DNA from: Cystobacter fuscus DSM 2262
Lineage (GTDB): Bacteria > Myxococcota > Myxococcia > Myxococcales > Myxococcaceae
Length of the DNA: 64,000 nucleotides
Direction: 5' to 3'
Assembly (NCBI RefSeq): GCF_000335475.2
Contig: NZ_ANAH02000007.1
Span: 62,001-126,000, forward strand
Part shown: one piece after another, positions 25,487 through 33,764 of the stretch
Position numbering within the stretch: the stretch's first letter is position 1
Layout: each line of letters begins with the position of its first letter
Translations under genes and position numbers: made by a program
The notes under the pieces: model-generated
What the model was told of the DNA's origin: nothing
Seen by the model: only the letters and a program-made list of their open reading frames with translations
Databases searched by the model: none

Positions 25487-26605
25487 TTACGGAGTGTCGG
25501 GCCCGGCAAACGGATAATCCGTATACCCGCGGGCATCACCGCCGTAGTAGGTCGCGCGGTCGGGCGTGGCCAGTGGGAAGCCACGCCGGAAACGCTCAAC
25601 CAGATCTGGGTTGGCGATGTAAGGCTGGCCGAAGGCCGCCAGGTCTGTGAGCCCGCGTTCGATCAGCGCCGTCGCGCGAGTCCGCGACAATCCGCCGGCA
25701 AGGATGACGGTGCCACCAAATGCGGTCTTCAAGTCGCGCATCAGCTCGTCGGAAAGAAGAGGGACACCGTCATTCAGAAGATAGCCGAGGTCGTGCAGAT
25801 GCAGATAGGCGGCGCCACGCTTGCCCAACTCTTCGGCGAGATAGCGATAGGTCTCACCATTTTCCGGATACTCCGGCATGTCGAAGATCGTGCTGTGTGG
25901 CGACAGCCTGATCCCTACCCTGTCCGCACCGATCCGAGCGGCGATAGCATCGACGACATCGAGCACGAAGCGCGCCCGCCCCTCGAGCGATCCGCCGTAA
26001 CGATCGGTACGGAGATTGACGTGAGGGTTGAGGAATTGTTCGAACAGATATCCGGTCGCCGCGTGCACCTCGATACCATCGAAGCCCGCGGTCCGGGCAT
26101 GTTCCGCGGCATTCGCGAAATCCTCCACGACCCTGACGACCTCATCCACGGCCAATGCACGGGGCGGAGTGGGATCGGCCCGGCCCGCGGTGCCGTCCTC
26201 AAGATAGACAAAGGCGGTGTTCATCGGGTGAGTCGTGACCGCGACAGCACTGGCGCTGACGGGCTGGCCCCCGCCCGGCTGTACGGACTTGTGCGACATC
26301 CTCCCGACATGCCATAACTGCGAGAAAATCCTGCCACCCTTCTCGTGCACGGCACGAGTCACCTTGGACCAACCCGCGACCTGTTGCTCAGACCAGATGC
26401 CCGGCACCGAGATAGAGCCCTGCGCTTCCGGCGAGATCGTTGTTCCCTCGGCCACGATCAGCCCCGCCGTCGCCCGCTGGGCATAATAGAGCGCGGTTTG
26501 TTCGTTGGCGATATTGTCAGGATTTCGGGCGCGGGTCATTGGCGCCATGACGATCCGGTTGTTCAGGTGGATGCGACCCAGGTCATAAGGGGCGAACAAA
26601 TTCAT
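25487..26605 (-). CDS. Old Yellow Enzyme family alkene reductase
   Basis: A 372-aa FMN-dependent enzyme. The start at MNLFAPYDLGRI follows GAGGTGA. Family motifs: RIVMAPMTRARN (FMN-binding), QLWHVGRMSH, GFDGIEVHAATGYLFEQFL, DRYGGSLEGRARF, and PDLVERFRRGFPLATPD at the C-terminus. In most OYEs the loop is HxxN or HxxH; here it reads H-A-A-T, so the second substrate-anion ligand is a Thr (codon ACC, one base from Asn). It should reduce activated C=C bonds with NAD(P)H in the cytoplasm. It is divergent from the HxlR gene, which probably regulates it. Confidence 0.9.
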   Translation of the reverse strand: MNLFAPYDLGRIHLNNRIVMAPMTRARNPDNIANEQTALYYAQRATAGLIVAEGTTISPEAQGSISVPGIWSEQQVAGWSKVTRAVHEKGGRIFSQLWHVGRMSHKSVQPGGGQPVSASAVAVTTHPMNTAFVYLEDGTAGRADPTPPRALAVDEVVRVVEDFANAAEHARTAGFDGIEVHAATGYLFEQFLNPHVNLRTDRYGGSLEGRARFVLDVVDAIAARIGADRVGIRLSPHSTIFDMPEYPENGETYRYLAEELGKRGAAYLHLHDLGYLLNDGVPLLSDELMRDLKTAFGGTVILAGGLSRTRATALIERGLTDLAAFGQPYIANPDLVERFRRGFPLATPDRATYYGGDARGYTDYPFAGPDTP

Positions 26606-26641
26606 GAACTCACCTCGCTTCAAACGGCATTCAAATACAAA

Positions 26642-26703
26642 TCGTATAGCAGGGCCCCCATGACAGGCGTCAATGACGCACTTGAAGACAACTAGGTATA
26701 CGA
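26642..26703. promoter_or_regulatory. Paired inverted sites in the OYE/HxlR intergenic region
   Basis: TCGTATA (26642-26648) and TATACGA (26697-26703) are perfect inverted copies about 55 bp apart, in the 110-bp divergent promoter region. HxlR-type dimers bind AT-rich palindromes of this kind, so these may be half-sites or two operators. Confidence 0.45.
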
Positions 26704-26715
26704 AAGGAAACCACC

Positions 26716-27111
26716 TTGATTGACGATGACCAGAAGGTGTTCGACTTGGAATGTCCCAACCGCTATATCCTCGATCAGATCGCGGACAAGTGGTCGGTCT
26801 TGATCCTGGCCGTGCTGTTCGACGAGCCGACGCGATTCAACGCCTTGAAGAGACGATTGAAAGGGGTCACGCAGAAGGCACTCACCGATGCGCTGAGGCG
26901 GCTGGAGCGCAATGGCCTCGTGGCGCGCCGGGTGCTCACCGGCTCGCCGATCGCCGTCGAATACTCGGTGACGCCACTCGGCCGGACATTGGGAGAGCCC
27001 TTCCTGGCGTTGTACCGCTGGACCATCGAGCATCACGACGATGTAGGCCGGGCGCGGGCCCACTTTGACGCGAGAGTGGACACGGAGGGACGGCGCGCCT
27101 CGGGAGGCTGA
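26716..27111 (+). CDS. HxlR-family transcription regulator
   Basis: A 131-aa winged-helix protein, started at TTG 26716 with AAGGA eight bases upstream; the nearby ATG is out of frame. It has the family hallmarks: CPNRYILDQIADKWSVLIL with a conserved Cys near residue 13, RFNALKRRLKGVTQKALTDA (recognition helix) and EYSVTPLGRTL (wing). HxlR proteins often sense electrophiles or aldehydes through that Cys and repress a divergent oxidoreductase; here the divergent gene is an alkene reductase. Likely a local repressor, acting at the sites in 26642-26703. Confidence 0.88.
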   Translation: MIDDDQKVFDLECPNRYILDQIADKWSVLILAVLFDEPTRFNALKRRLKGVTQKALTDALRRLERNGLVARRVLTGSPIAVEYSVTPLGRTLGEPFLALYRWTIEHHDDVGRARAHFDARVDTEGRRASGG

Positions 27112-27173
27112 TCGTGGGCGAGTATCCGCCCATGACCCCTTTGCACCTCCTCCCTCCGTCCCTCGAGCCGCTA

Positions 27174-27192
27174 GATGACCCGAGGGGTCATC
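27174..27192. terminator. Short hairpin between convergent genes
   Basis: GATGACCC (27174-27181) and GGGTCATC (27185-27192) form a perfect 8-bp stem with loop GAG. It overlaps the stop codon of the TetR remnant and follows the HxlR gene by 63 bp. It could terminate transcription from either side. Confidence 0.45.
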
Positions 27193-27455
27193 GTTTCGTG
27201 TGCAGTGCTCGAAGGGTCGCGTCGAGCGCGTCGATCAGGAACGCGAAGCTCTCGTCGACCGACGCGGGGAGCGCGAATCCCCCGCTCCGCTCCAGGTCCA
27301 CGAATCCGTGGAGCGCGGCGCGCACGAACCGGATGCGGTCGGTGTCGTCTTCCGCCACGCCGTAGCCCGACAGCGCCGCGACGACCGAGGCGACGGCGTC
27401 GGAAGCCGCCGCTTCCCAATCGGCACTGCTCACGGCGCGTTCACGCTCCTCCGAG
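27188..27455 (-). pseudogene. C-terminal remnant of a TetR-family regulator
   Basis: The minus strand encodes SGYGVAEDDTDRIRFVRAAL, then HGFVDLERSGGFALP, ending ALHTKR. This is the ligand-binding C-terminal domain of a TetR regulator of the type with a GF-x-x-LE-x-x-GGF motif. The DNA-binding N-terminal half is missing, and the frame runs into the 3' end of the RCC1 gene, so it is a truncated gene. Confidence 0.75.
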
Positions 27456-27464
27456 GCCCCGCGC

Positions 27465-29675
27465 TCACTCCAGCAGGGAGCGAACGACGAAGGTCGCATA
27501 CACGGGCGGTGCATTGCCGAGCTGGCCGAAGGCGTTGTCGCCCCAGGACCACACGGAGCCATCGTCGCGCACCGCCAGCGAGAAGGCACCACCCGCGGCC
27601 ACGGCCACCACCCCGCTCAAGCCCTGCACCCGCGTGGGCGCGAGGCGTCTGTCCAGGGTGCCCTCCCCCAACTGTCCCCGGGCATTCTGGCCCCAGGCCC
27701 ACACGCCCCCCTCGGGGCTCAGCGCCAGCGAGTGGCCATTGCCCGCGGCCACGGCCACCACCTCGCCCGCCCCCTGCACCCGCATCGGCATCGGGCGAGA
27801 GGTCGTGGAACCATCCCCCAGCTGTCCGGAGGAGTTGTTGCCCCAGGCCCACGGGAAGCCGTCGGAGCCCACCGCCAACGAGAGGCCCTGGGCCGCCGCC
27901 ACGGCCTTGGCCGCGGCCTTCACTTCCACGGGCGCCGGGCGACTGGTCAGGGTGCCATCCCCGAGTTGGCCCTTGACGTTCTCCCCCCAGGCCCAGGCGG
28001 TGCCGTCGGAGCGCACCGCCAACGAGTGGTTGCCGCCCGCGGCCACGGCCACCACCCCTTCCAGCCCCTTCACCGCCACCGGCTCGTAGCGGTAGGTGGT
28101 GGTGCCATCGCCCAACTGGCCGTTCAGGTTGTAACCCCAGGTCCACACGGTGCCATCGGCGAGCAGCGCCAGCGAGTGACTGCTGCCCGCGGCCACGGCC
28201 ACCACCCCTCGCAGCCCTCGCACCTGTGCGGGCACGGAGTGGCTGGCCCGGGTGCCATCCCCGAGTTGGCCAAAGGTGTTGTCACCCCACGCCAACACGG
28301 TGCCATCGGCGAGCAGCGCCAGCGAGTGACTGCTGCCCGCGGCCACGGCCACCACCTCTTTCAGCCCATCCACCCGCACGGGAGCCGGGCTGTTGCGCGT
28401 GGAGCCATCCCCCAGTTCGCCATGGCTGTTGTGGCCCCAGGCCCACGCGGAGCCATCGGCGCTCACCGCCAGCGAGTGGAAGACGTTCGCGGCCACGCCC
28501 ACCACTCCGCTCACCCCAGGCACCCGCGTCGGCGCGGAGAGCTGGCCCGTGGTCCCATCCCCCCGCTGGCCCTCCACGTTGGAGCCCCAGGCCCACACGG
28601 TGCCGTCGTCGCGCACCGCCAGCGAGTGGTTGCTGCCCGCGGCCACCGCCCCCACACCTTCCAGCCCTGGCACCCGCCCCGGCTCGGAGTTGTCGACCAT
28701 GAAGCCATTGCCGAGCTGGCCATGGCCGTTGGAGCCCCAGGCCCACACGGTGCCGTCGTCGCGCACCGCCAGCGAGTGGTTGTCGCCAGCGGCCATGGCC
28801 ACGCTCCCGCGCACTTCCGGGACCCGCCCTGGAATCGACAGCAACGGTGTGGTTCTGGCAATGCCCAGCTGGCCATGGCTGTTGTCCCCCCAGGCCCACA
28901 CGGTGCCATCGGCGCTCACCGCCAGCGAGTGGTTGGCGCCAGCGGACACGGTCACCCCTCCGGTCACCCGGAGCACCTGCACCGGCTCGGAAGAGTTGAA
29001 CTCGCCCCTGTTGCCCAGCTGGCCATAGAGGTTGTCACCCCAGGCCCACAGGATGCCGTCGGAGCGTACCGCCAGCGAGTGAGCCCCGCCCGCCGCCACG
29101 GCCACCACCCCGCTCGAGCCTCGCACTCGCACCGGCTCGGCACGGTTGTCGAAGGACCCGTCCCCCAACTGGCCGGAGGAATTGTTGCCCCAGGCCCACA
29201 CGGTGCCGTCGGCGCTCACCGCCAGCGAGTGATACCCGCCCGCCGCCACGGCCACCACCCCACTCAAGCCCCGCACTCGCACCGGCTCGGCGCGGTTGTC
29301 GAAGGACCCGTCCCCCAACTGGCCGGAGGAATTGTTGCCCCAGGCCCACACGGTGCCGTCGGAGTGCACCGCCAGCGAGTGGCCCCCACCGGCGGCCACG
29401 GTCACCACCCCGCTCAAGCCCAGCACCCGCACCGGTACCCGGCGAAGGCTCGTGGTCCCATCTCCCAACTGGCCGACGGAGTTGCCGCCCACGGCCCAGA
29501 CCGTGCCATCCTGGTGCACGGACAGGGAATGAGAACCTCCCGTCGCGATACGGGCCGGCGCCCGCGCCGCCCCCAGTGAAGAGGCGCGCATCCCCTGCTC
29601 ACCTGAAGCGCCTCCAGACCGACCACAGCCGGCCAACAGCAAGACGCCAAGCCAGACACCCAACAGTCCATTCAT
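27465..29675 (-). CDS. RCC1-repeat lipoprotein (14 repeats)
   Basis: A 736-aa protein starting MNGLLGVWLGVLLLAGC, a clear lipoprotein signal peptide (the upstream in-frame Met is disregarded). The rest is 14 tandem repeats of about 50 residues with the RCC1 core V-A-A-G-x-x-H-S-L-A-V-x-x-D-G-T-V-W-A-W-G-x-N-x-x-G-Q-L-G-D-G. Fourteen blades could make two seven-bladed propellers. The last two repeats are the least regular. RCC1 propellers bind proteins, and secreted bacterial ones are common in myxobacteria, with unknown partners. The upstream gap contains a RAYT scrap and no clear promoter. Confidence 0.9.
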   Translation of the reverse strand: MNGLLGVWLGVLLLAGCGRSGGASGEQGMRASSLGAARAPARIATGGSHSLSVHQDGTVWAVGGNSVGQLGDGTTSLRRVPVRVLGLSGVVTVAAGGGHSLAVHSDGTVWAWGNNSSGQLGDGSFDNRAEPVRVRGLSGVVAVAAGGYHSLAVSADGTVWAWGNNSSGQLGDGSFDNRAEPVRVRGSSGVVAVAAGGAHSLAVRSDGILWAWGDNLYGQLGNRGEFNSSEPVQVLRVTGGVTVSAGANHSLAVSADGTVWAWGDNSHGQLGIARTTPLLSIPGRVPEVRGSVAMAAGDNHSLAVRDDGTVWAWGSNGHGQLGNGFMVDNSEPGRVPGLEGVGAVAAGSNHSLAVRDDGTVWAWGSNVEGQRGDGTTGQLSAPTRVPGVSGVVGVAANVFHSLAVSADGSAWAWGHNSHGELGDGSTRNSPAPVRVDGLKEVVAVAAGSSHSLALLADGTVLAWGDNTFGQLGDGTRASHSVPAQVRGLRGVVAVAAGSSHSLALLADGTVWTWGYNLNGQLGDGTTTYRYEPVAVKGLEGVVAVAAGGNHSLAVRSDGTAWAWGENVKGQLGDGTLTSRPAPVEVKAAAKAVAAAQGLSLAVGSDGFPWAWGNNSSGQLGDGSTTSRPMPMRVQGAGEVVAVAAGNGHSLALSPEGGVWAWGQNARGQLGEGTLDRRLAPTRVQGLSGVVAVAAGGAFSLAVRDDGSVWSWGDNAFGQLGNAPPVYATFVVRSLLE

Positions 29676-30063
29676 GCACCACCTCGTGCTGCTTTGCATT
29701 CGAGGCCTCCAGGTTGAAGCGGTCTCCAGGGACGGAAAAGACGGCCACGTCCTAGATGAAATCGATTATCAAAGTCAATTTCACAAAAGCACCGCACCTG
29801 GGCCCGGCACGAATTCCAGGCGGATGGTGAAGCGAGGTGGTGAAAATCTTCCGCGAGCGGACGAGGCATCGAAGCCCAGCCAACCTGCCTGAGTGCATGG
29901 TTCCTGGCGTGGAGAAGACCCTCGCGGGCACGGACAGCCCCCGCCGCAGGAGGTGTCAGTGGAGTTGGAGGTGGCACCCCTGCCGTGCTGGGAAGGACTG
30001 GGGGAGGTACGATGCCCGCTGAAGGAACGAGGCGACGCGAGCCGTCTGGGCTTACCAGTCGTG
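29676..30063. other. 388-bp gap with RAYT scrap
   Basis: Around 29950-30020 the plus strand reads VELEVAPLPCWEGLGE, close to VELELARLPCWERLKE in the RAYT remnant at 42460-42864. Otherwise no gene is visible. The AT-richer stretch 29755-29800 probably contains the promoter of the RCC1 gene. Confidence 0.4.
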
Positions 30064-30309
30064 CTAGAGTTCGTCCCAGAAAGCGGAGTCGGCCAAGAAG
30101 AGGCCGCATCTTGCTAGAATGATCTCGTTCTCCAACGCGGACTGAAGCTGCTGGTACAAAAGTGGGTCATCGGGGAATTGCTCTGAAGCTTCGCGCGCAA
30201 GCACCGGTTCTTTACAGAGTTCCTCGAACTTCGCGGCGTCACGCCCTGCCTCGGCGCGAATCGCCTTGATTTTCGCGGAGAACCACACAGCACTCTCAAC
30301 GGTTTTCAT
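30064..30309 (-). CDS. Small acidic protein (possible immunity-type)
   Basis: An 81-aa protein, MKTVESAVWFSAKIKAIRAE..., predicted mostly helical, ending ADSAFWDEL. Its ATG overlaps the TAA of an upstream frame (TAATG), the arrangement of translationally coupled toxin/immunity pairs. No family is recognised. The upstream frame (30309-30580) is a C-terminal scrap of a Pro-rich protein. This could be an orphan immunity gene, but nothing in the sequence proves it. Confidence 0.5.
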   Translation of the reverse strand: MKTVESAVWFSAKIKAIRAEAGRDAAKFEELCKEPVLAREASEQFPDDPLLYQQLQSALENEIILARCGLFLADSAFWDEL

Positions 30310-30580
30310 TACGGAGTGCCGGGACTCGGCCGAGCAGCCAGTAGTTCGTCAAAGTCTGGCGGGGACACAGGCACAGGCTTCTTGACCGCTTTCGTCTCAT
30401 CCGCGGCCCAGATTCCAGGCTCCCTTGTTGGAGGAAGTACTCGCGAGTTTGGCGAGCGGTCGATGGGTGCGATTTGCTCGCCCGGCTGGCCCACCATGGG
30501 TGCTCCCGCTCCCGCGGGGACGTACCGGGGAACAGGCACTGGGATGGACGGACAAGGCCACCCCGGGCGCCGCCTGTTGA
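30309..30580 (-). pseudogene. Truncated upstream partner of the 81-aa gene
   Basis: The frame ends PPDFDELLAARPSPGTP with its TAA overlapping the next gene's ATG. Pro/Val-rich content (PVPVPRYVPAGAG) resembles linkers of large secreted toxins. Further upstream it collides with the pentapeptide-like remnant on the other strand, so the N-terminal part has been lost. Confidence 0.35.
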
Positions 30581-30831
30581 AGGGCGTGGCGTGGGCACCG
30601 ATGAAGCTGAAGGGGTGCCGTTTCAAGGGCAGCTTCAGCGGAAACGACTTCGGTTTCCGCGCGGACCTGTTCGACAGGGAGAAGGCTGGTGGGGTCGAGG
30701 ACTGCGACTTCTCAGAGGCCCGCCTCAATGGCTGCCGGTTCTTCAACTGCGACATAAGCACCATTCGACTGCCGCTCTGGCCGTGCTTCAGCTTCATGAA
30801 CCCTCTCGGGCATGCCGCAAAGCTGGTGTAG
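30577..30831 (+). pseudogene. Remnant of a pentapeptide-like protein
   Basis: The plus strand encodes LKGCRFKGSFSGNDFGFR, then EDCDFSEARLNGCRFFNCD, then LPLWPCFSFMNPL, then a stop at 30829-30831. The alternating C-R-F / C-D-F spacing is that of pentapeptide-like beta-helix proteins. No start codon or upstream coding sequence fits, so only the C-terminal portion survives. It overlaps the truncated minus-strand frame. Confidence 0.55.
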
Positions 30832-30958
30832 AGCCGTACTCGGCCACTGCATTCTGGCGCCCCCGCTCGGAGTCACGACCTGGTGATGCAGCAGATGGGG
30901 CAGTCCCCGCTGCTCGGCGAGCTGCACCGGGTACTGCGCCACCGGCTCATGGGACGGC

Positions 30959-31438
30959 CTACGGCTCGGTGAGGGTGAGCGCCAGCTGGCGCAGCTCGTG
31001 GCCGTTGACGGGCTTACGCAGCTCCTTGAGCAGCGGGGTCTCGCCGAACTCCTCGACAATCTCCTCCCAGGAGTAGTCGGAGTAGGCCGAGCAGAGCACC
31101 ACCCGCTGCGAGGGGTGCACCTTCCACAGCTCCCGCAGCGTCTCCACGCCATTGCCGCCGGGCGGCATCCGGTAGTCCAGGAAGACCAACGCGTAGGGGC
31201 GACCCGCCGCCACGGCCTCCCGTACCCTGGCCACCCCCTCCTGTCCCTGGAAGGCCGACTCCACCTCGAACTCCGGACCGGCGGGCCGCGCACGAGCGGG
31301 GGGCGCGCCAAAGAGGGCCGTCCGCAGCGATGCGAGCTGCTCCGGGCTCCCGCCTCGCTCCGGACAGAGGAGCCGCCGGAAGTCCTGGTGGATGGCCGCG
31401 GAGTCATCGATGACCAGGATCCGCCGCTTGTCACTCAT
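30959..31438 (-). CDS. Stand-alone receiver protein
   Basis: A 159-aa single-domain response regulator: ILVIDDSAAIHQDF (acidic pair), FLDYRMPPG near residue 85 (phospho-acceptor Asp), VVLCSAYSDYSWEE (Ser/Thr switch) and RKPVNG (Lys). It carries an insert of roughly 50 residues between the first strand and the next, also seen in the hybrid protein at 33765-35081. No output domain is present. Its ATGA start overlaps the stop of the histidine kinase gene by 4 bp, so the two are translated together and probably phosphorelay partners. Confidence 0.9.
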   Translation of the reverse strand: MSDKRRILVIDDSAAIHQDFRRLLCPERGGSPEQLASLRTALFGAPPARARPAGPEFEVESAFQGQEGVARVREAVAAGRPYALVFLDYRMPPGGNGVETLRELWKVHPSQRVVLCSAYSDYSWEEIVEEFGETPLLKELRKPVNGHELRQLALTLTEP

Positions 31439-33672
31439 GCCGCCTCCGGGGGTGTGCAGGGCAGTTCCAGGGTGAAGGTGGCGCCGCGCCCGGGACCGTC
31501 GCTGTGCGCCGTCAGCGTGCCGCCCAGTTCCTGGGCCGCCAGCGCACTGGAGTGCAGGCCGAAGCCGTGGCCCTCCTCCCGGGTGGTGAAGCCGTGCTGG
31601 AAGATGCGTGTGAGCAGCTCCGGCGCGATGCCCACCCCGTTGTCGCTCACCTCGATGCGGACGCGGTCGGCCGTGGGCGCCTCCACCCGCAGCGTCAGGC
31701 ACCGCTGCTCCGCGGGCGCCGCATCCAGGGCGTACTTGGAGTTACTGATGAGGTTGACCAGGATCATCAACACCTTGTGCTTGTCGGTCAGCAGCTGGGG
31801 CACGGGGGACAGGTGCCGCACCACCCGCACCTCATGACGGGTGAGCCCCGCCGAGTTGATGCGCAAGGCATCCTCCAACAGCTCCACCAGGTGGGCCGGC
31901 TCGTTGAGCCGGGGTGTCCGGGTGTAGTTCTGCTGCAGCTTCACGATGGTGCCGATGTGCTCGGTGTACCGGCCCACCTCGTCGAGCAGCGACACGGCCT
32001 CATGGGTTTCCTTGCGCAGGTGCTGTCCCAGCCCGCTCAGGAAGGGCATGACATTCCGGCCGCGCTCGTCCTGGGTGAGGAAGGTGGCGAGGTCATCGCG
32101 CCGCTCCTCGAGCAGGGTGGCCAGGTGGCCGACGTCGTCCACCTGGAGGCCCACCAGCCGCTCCTTGGCCAGCATGGCCGAGGTGTGGACGCTGTTGAGC
32201 ACGTTGCCCACGTTGTGCAGCACGCTGGTGGCGACCTCCGCCCGGCCCGCCTGCCGTGCCACCTGCACCAGTTGCCGGTGGACGTCCTTGAGCTCCCGGG
32301 TGCGCTCGTCCACCCGCTGCTCCAGCCCCTCGTTGGCCTGTCGCAAGGCCTCCTCGCGCCGCTGGACCTCGTCGGCCATGAGGCCGAAGGACCAGGCCAG
32401 CTGTCCCAGCTCGTCCTGACGCCGGGTGTCCAGCTGGACCTGGAAGTTCCCGGTGGCGATCCGTTCGGTGGCGTGGGTGAAATCCAGCAGGGGGCGGGAG
32501 ATCTGCTCCCGCAGCACCCAGGACATGATGGCCAGTTCCAACACCAGCGACGCCAGGCCGAACACCAGCACGTAGCGCGCCGCCAGGAGGGCGGGCATGG
32601 TGAGCTCCTTCTCGGGGAGCACCGTGACGAAGTTCCAGCCCGTGCCCCCCAGCCGGATCGTGGCGAGGAATTCGCCGTGTTCCGGCAGCTCCAGCACGCT
32701 CTGGGCGGACGCGCGTGCCATCACCCGCTCGAAGATGTGCCGCAGGTGGGCCCGCTGCTCCGGGGAGCCGAACTGGGTGGAGCCCCCGGACAACGAGACG
32801 TCGCGGATGTTGTAGGCCTCGGTGCCATCCAGCTTCAGCTCGGGATGGGTGATGAGCTGACCATCGTCGCGGAAGATGACGTTGTACGAGCCGGGCAGGT
32901 GGCCTTTGGCGGTGCGGGCCATCAGCTCATTCAGGAGGATGTCATGGCCGATGGTGGCCACATGACGGCCCTCCACATCCAATGGGGTGGAGGCCGTGAC
33001 CATCCAGACCTTCGAGACCGAGTCCAGGAAGGCGCCGGACCAGGCCGTCCTCCGCTGGGGGTTGTTCTGGGGAAGGCTGTTGGTGAAGTAATCGAAGGTG
33101 TAGAGCGGAAAGTCGGGCTCGGTGTCCTGAGTATAGGTGGGGCGCTCCGGCCACAGGGTCACGAACGCTCCCTCCGGCATCATGATGTAGATGTCCGCGA
33201 CGCGGGTCAGCAGGAGCGGCCCGTGCTGGACGAGCACGTCGTACGCCGCCACGAGCCGCTGGCGGAGTTCCGCGTTGGGGGACACGCCGCGGAACACCAT
33301 GAACCCCGGCATCTTCGTGCCATCGAAGCCCTCGGGGCGGCTGCGGATCGTCCCGTCGGGGAGCTGGACGGTCAGGCGCGCGAAGCGGGAGGCCGCCTCC
33401 TCCTGGCTCAAGGACTGGATGCGCTCCTGGAGGGCCTTCTTGAGGAAGGCATGGTGGTCCTCCGCCAGGAGGAAGATGGACTCCTCGCGGTGGCCGCGCT
33501 CGACGACCGACCGCTCCAGCTGAAGGAGGGACTGGTCGCGCAGCGTCTTGAACAGGTGCAGGTAGCTGAAGAGCGTGCTCAGGGCGATGACCAACGCGAT
33601 GCGCATCCCCATCTTGAGGAGCGTCGCGCGGGCCAGGGAGGCACGAGGGCGGGAAGGAATCGAGTTCGGCAT
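31435..33672 (-). CDS. Membrane histidine kinase with Cache-like sensor
   Basis: A 745-aa sensor kinase. Transmembrane helix 1 spans about 21-41, followed by a 320-residue periplasmic domain of Cache type (TSTPLDVEGRHVATIGHDI, then DIYIMMPEG). Helix 2 lies at about 366-388, followed by HAMP (RISRPLLDFTHATERIATGN-like) and a coiled coil. The H-box is VLHNVGNVLNSVHTSA near residue 482, a known variant of the dimerisation helix, and the ATPase domain has NLISNSKYALDA, DNGVGIAPE, and FGLHSSALAAQELGG. It likely senses a small extracellular ligand and signals to the overlapping receiver gene downstream. Confidence 0.9.
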   Translation of the reverse strand: MPNSIPSRPRASLARATLLKMGMRIALVIALSTLFSYLHLFKTLRDQSLLQLERSVVERGHREESIFLLAEDHHAFLKKALQERIQSLSQEEAASRFARLTVQLPDGTIRSRPEGFDGTKMPGFMVFRGVSPNAELRQRLVAAYDVLVQHGPLLLTRVADIYIMMPEGAFVTLWPERPTYTQDTEPDFPLYTFDYFTNSLPQNNPQRRTAWSGAFLDSVSKVWMVTASTPLDVEGRHVATIGHDILLNELMARTAKGHLPGSYNVIFRDDGQLITHPELKLDGTEAYNIRDVSLSGGSTQFGSPEQRAHLRHIFERVMARASAQSVLELPEHGEFLATIRLGGTGWNFVTVLPEKELTMPALLAARYVLVFGLASLVLELAIMSWVLREQISRPLLDFTHATERIATGNFQVQLDTRRQDELGQLAWSFGLMADEVQRREEALRQANEGLEQRVDERTRELKDVHRQLVQVARQAGRAEVATSVLHNVGNVLNSVHTSAMLAKERLVGLQVDDVGHLATLLEERRDDLATFLTQDERGRNVMPFLSGLGQHLRKETHEAVSLLDEVGRYTEHIGTIVKLQQNYTRTPRLNEPAHLVELLEDALRINSAGLTRHEVRVVRHLSPVPQLLTDKHKVLMILVNLISNSKYALDAAPAEQRCLTLRVEAPTADRVRIEVSDNGVGIAPELLTRIFQHGFTTREEGHGFGLHSSALAAQELGGTLTAHSDGPGRGATFTLELPCTPPEAA

Positions 33673-33764
33673 GGAGCGCGCTCAACGGGCTGGAGCGTGA
33701 ATCCACGCACGGACCCACCGCAAACACCAGGGCGGGGGGGGACGGAGGCTGCCCGCCCGGAAGC

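Noticed and set aside
27500..29620. Regular ~150-bp periodic repeats considered as satellite or CRISPR-like
   Set aside because: They encode the 14 RCC1 repeats in one frame.
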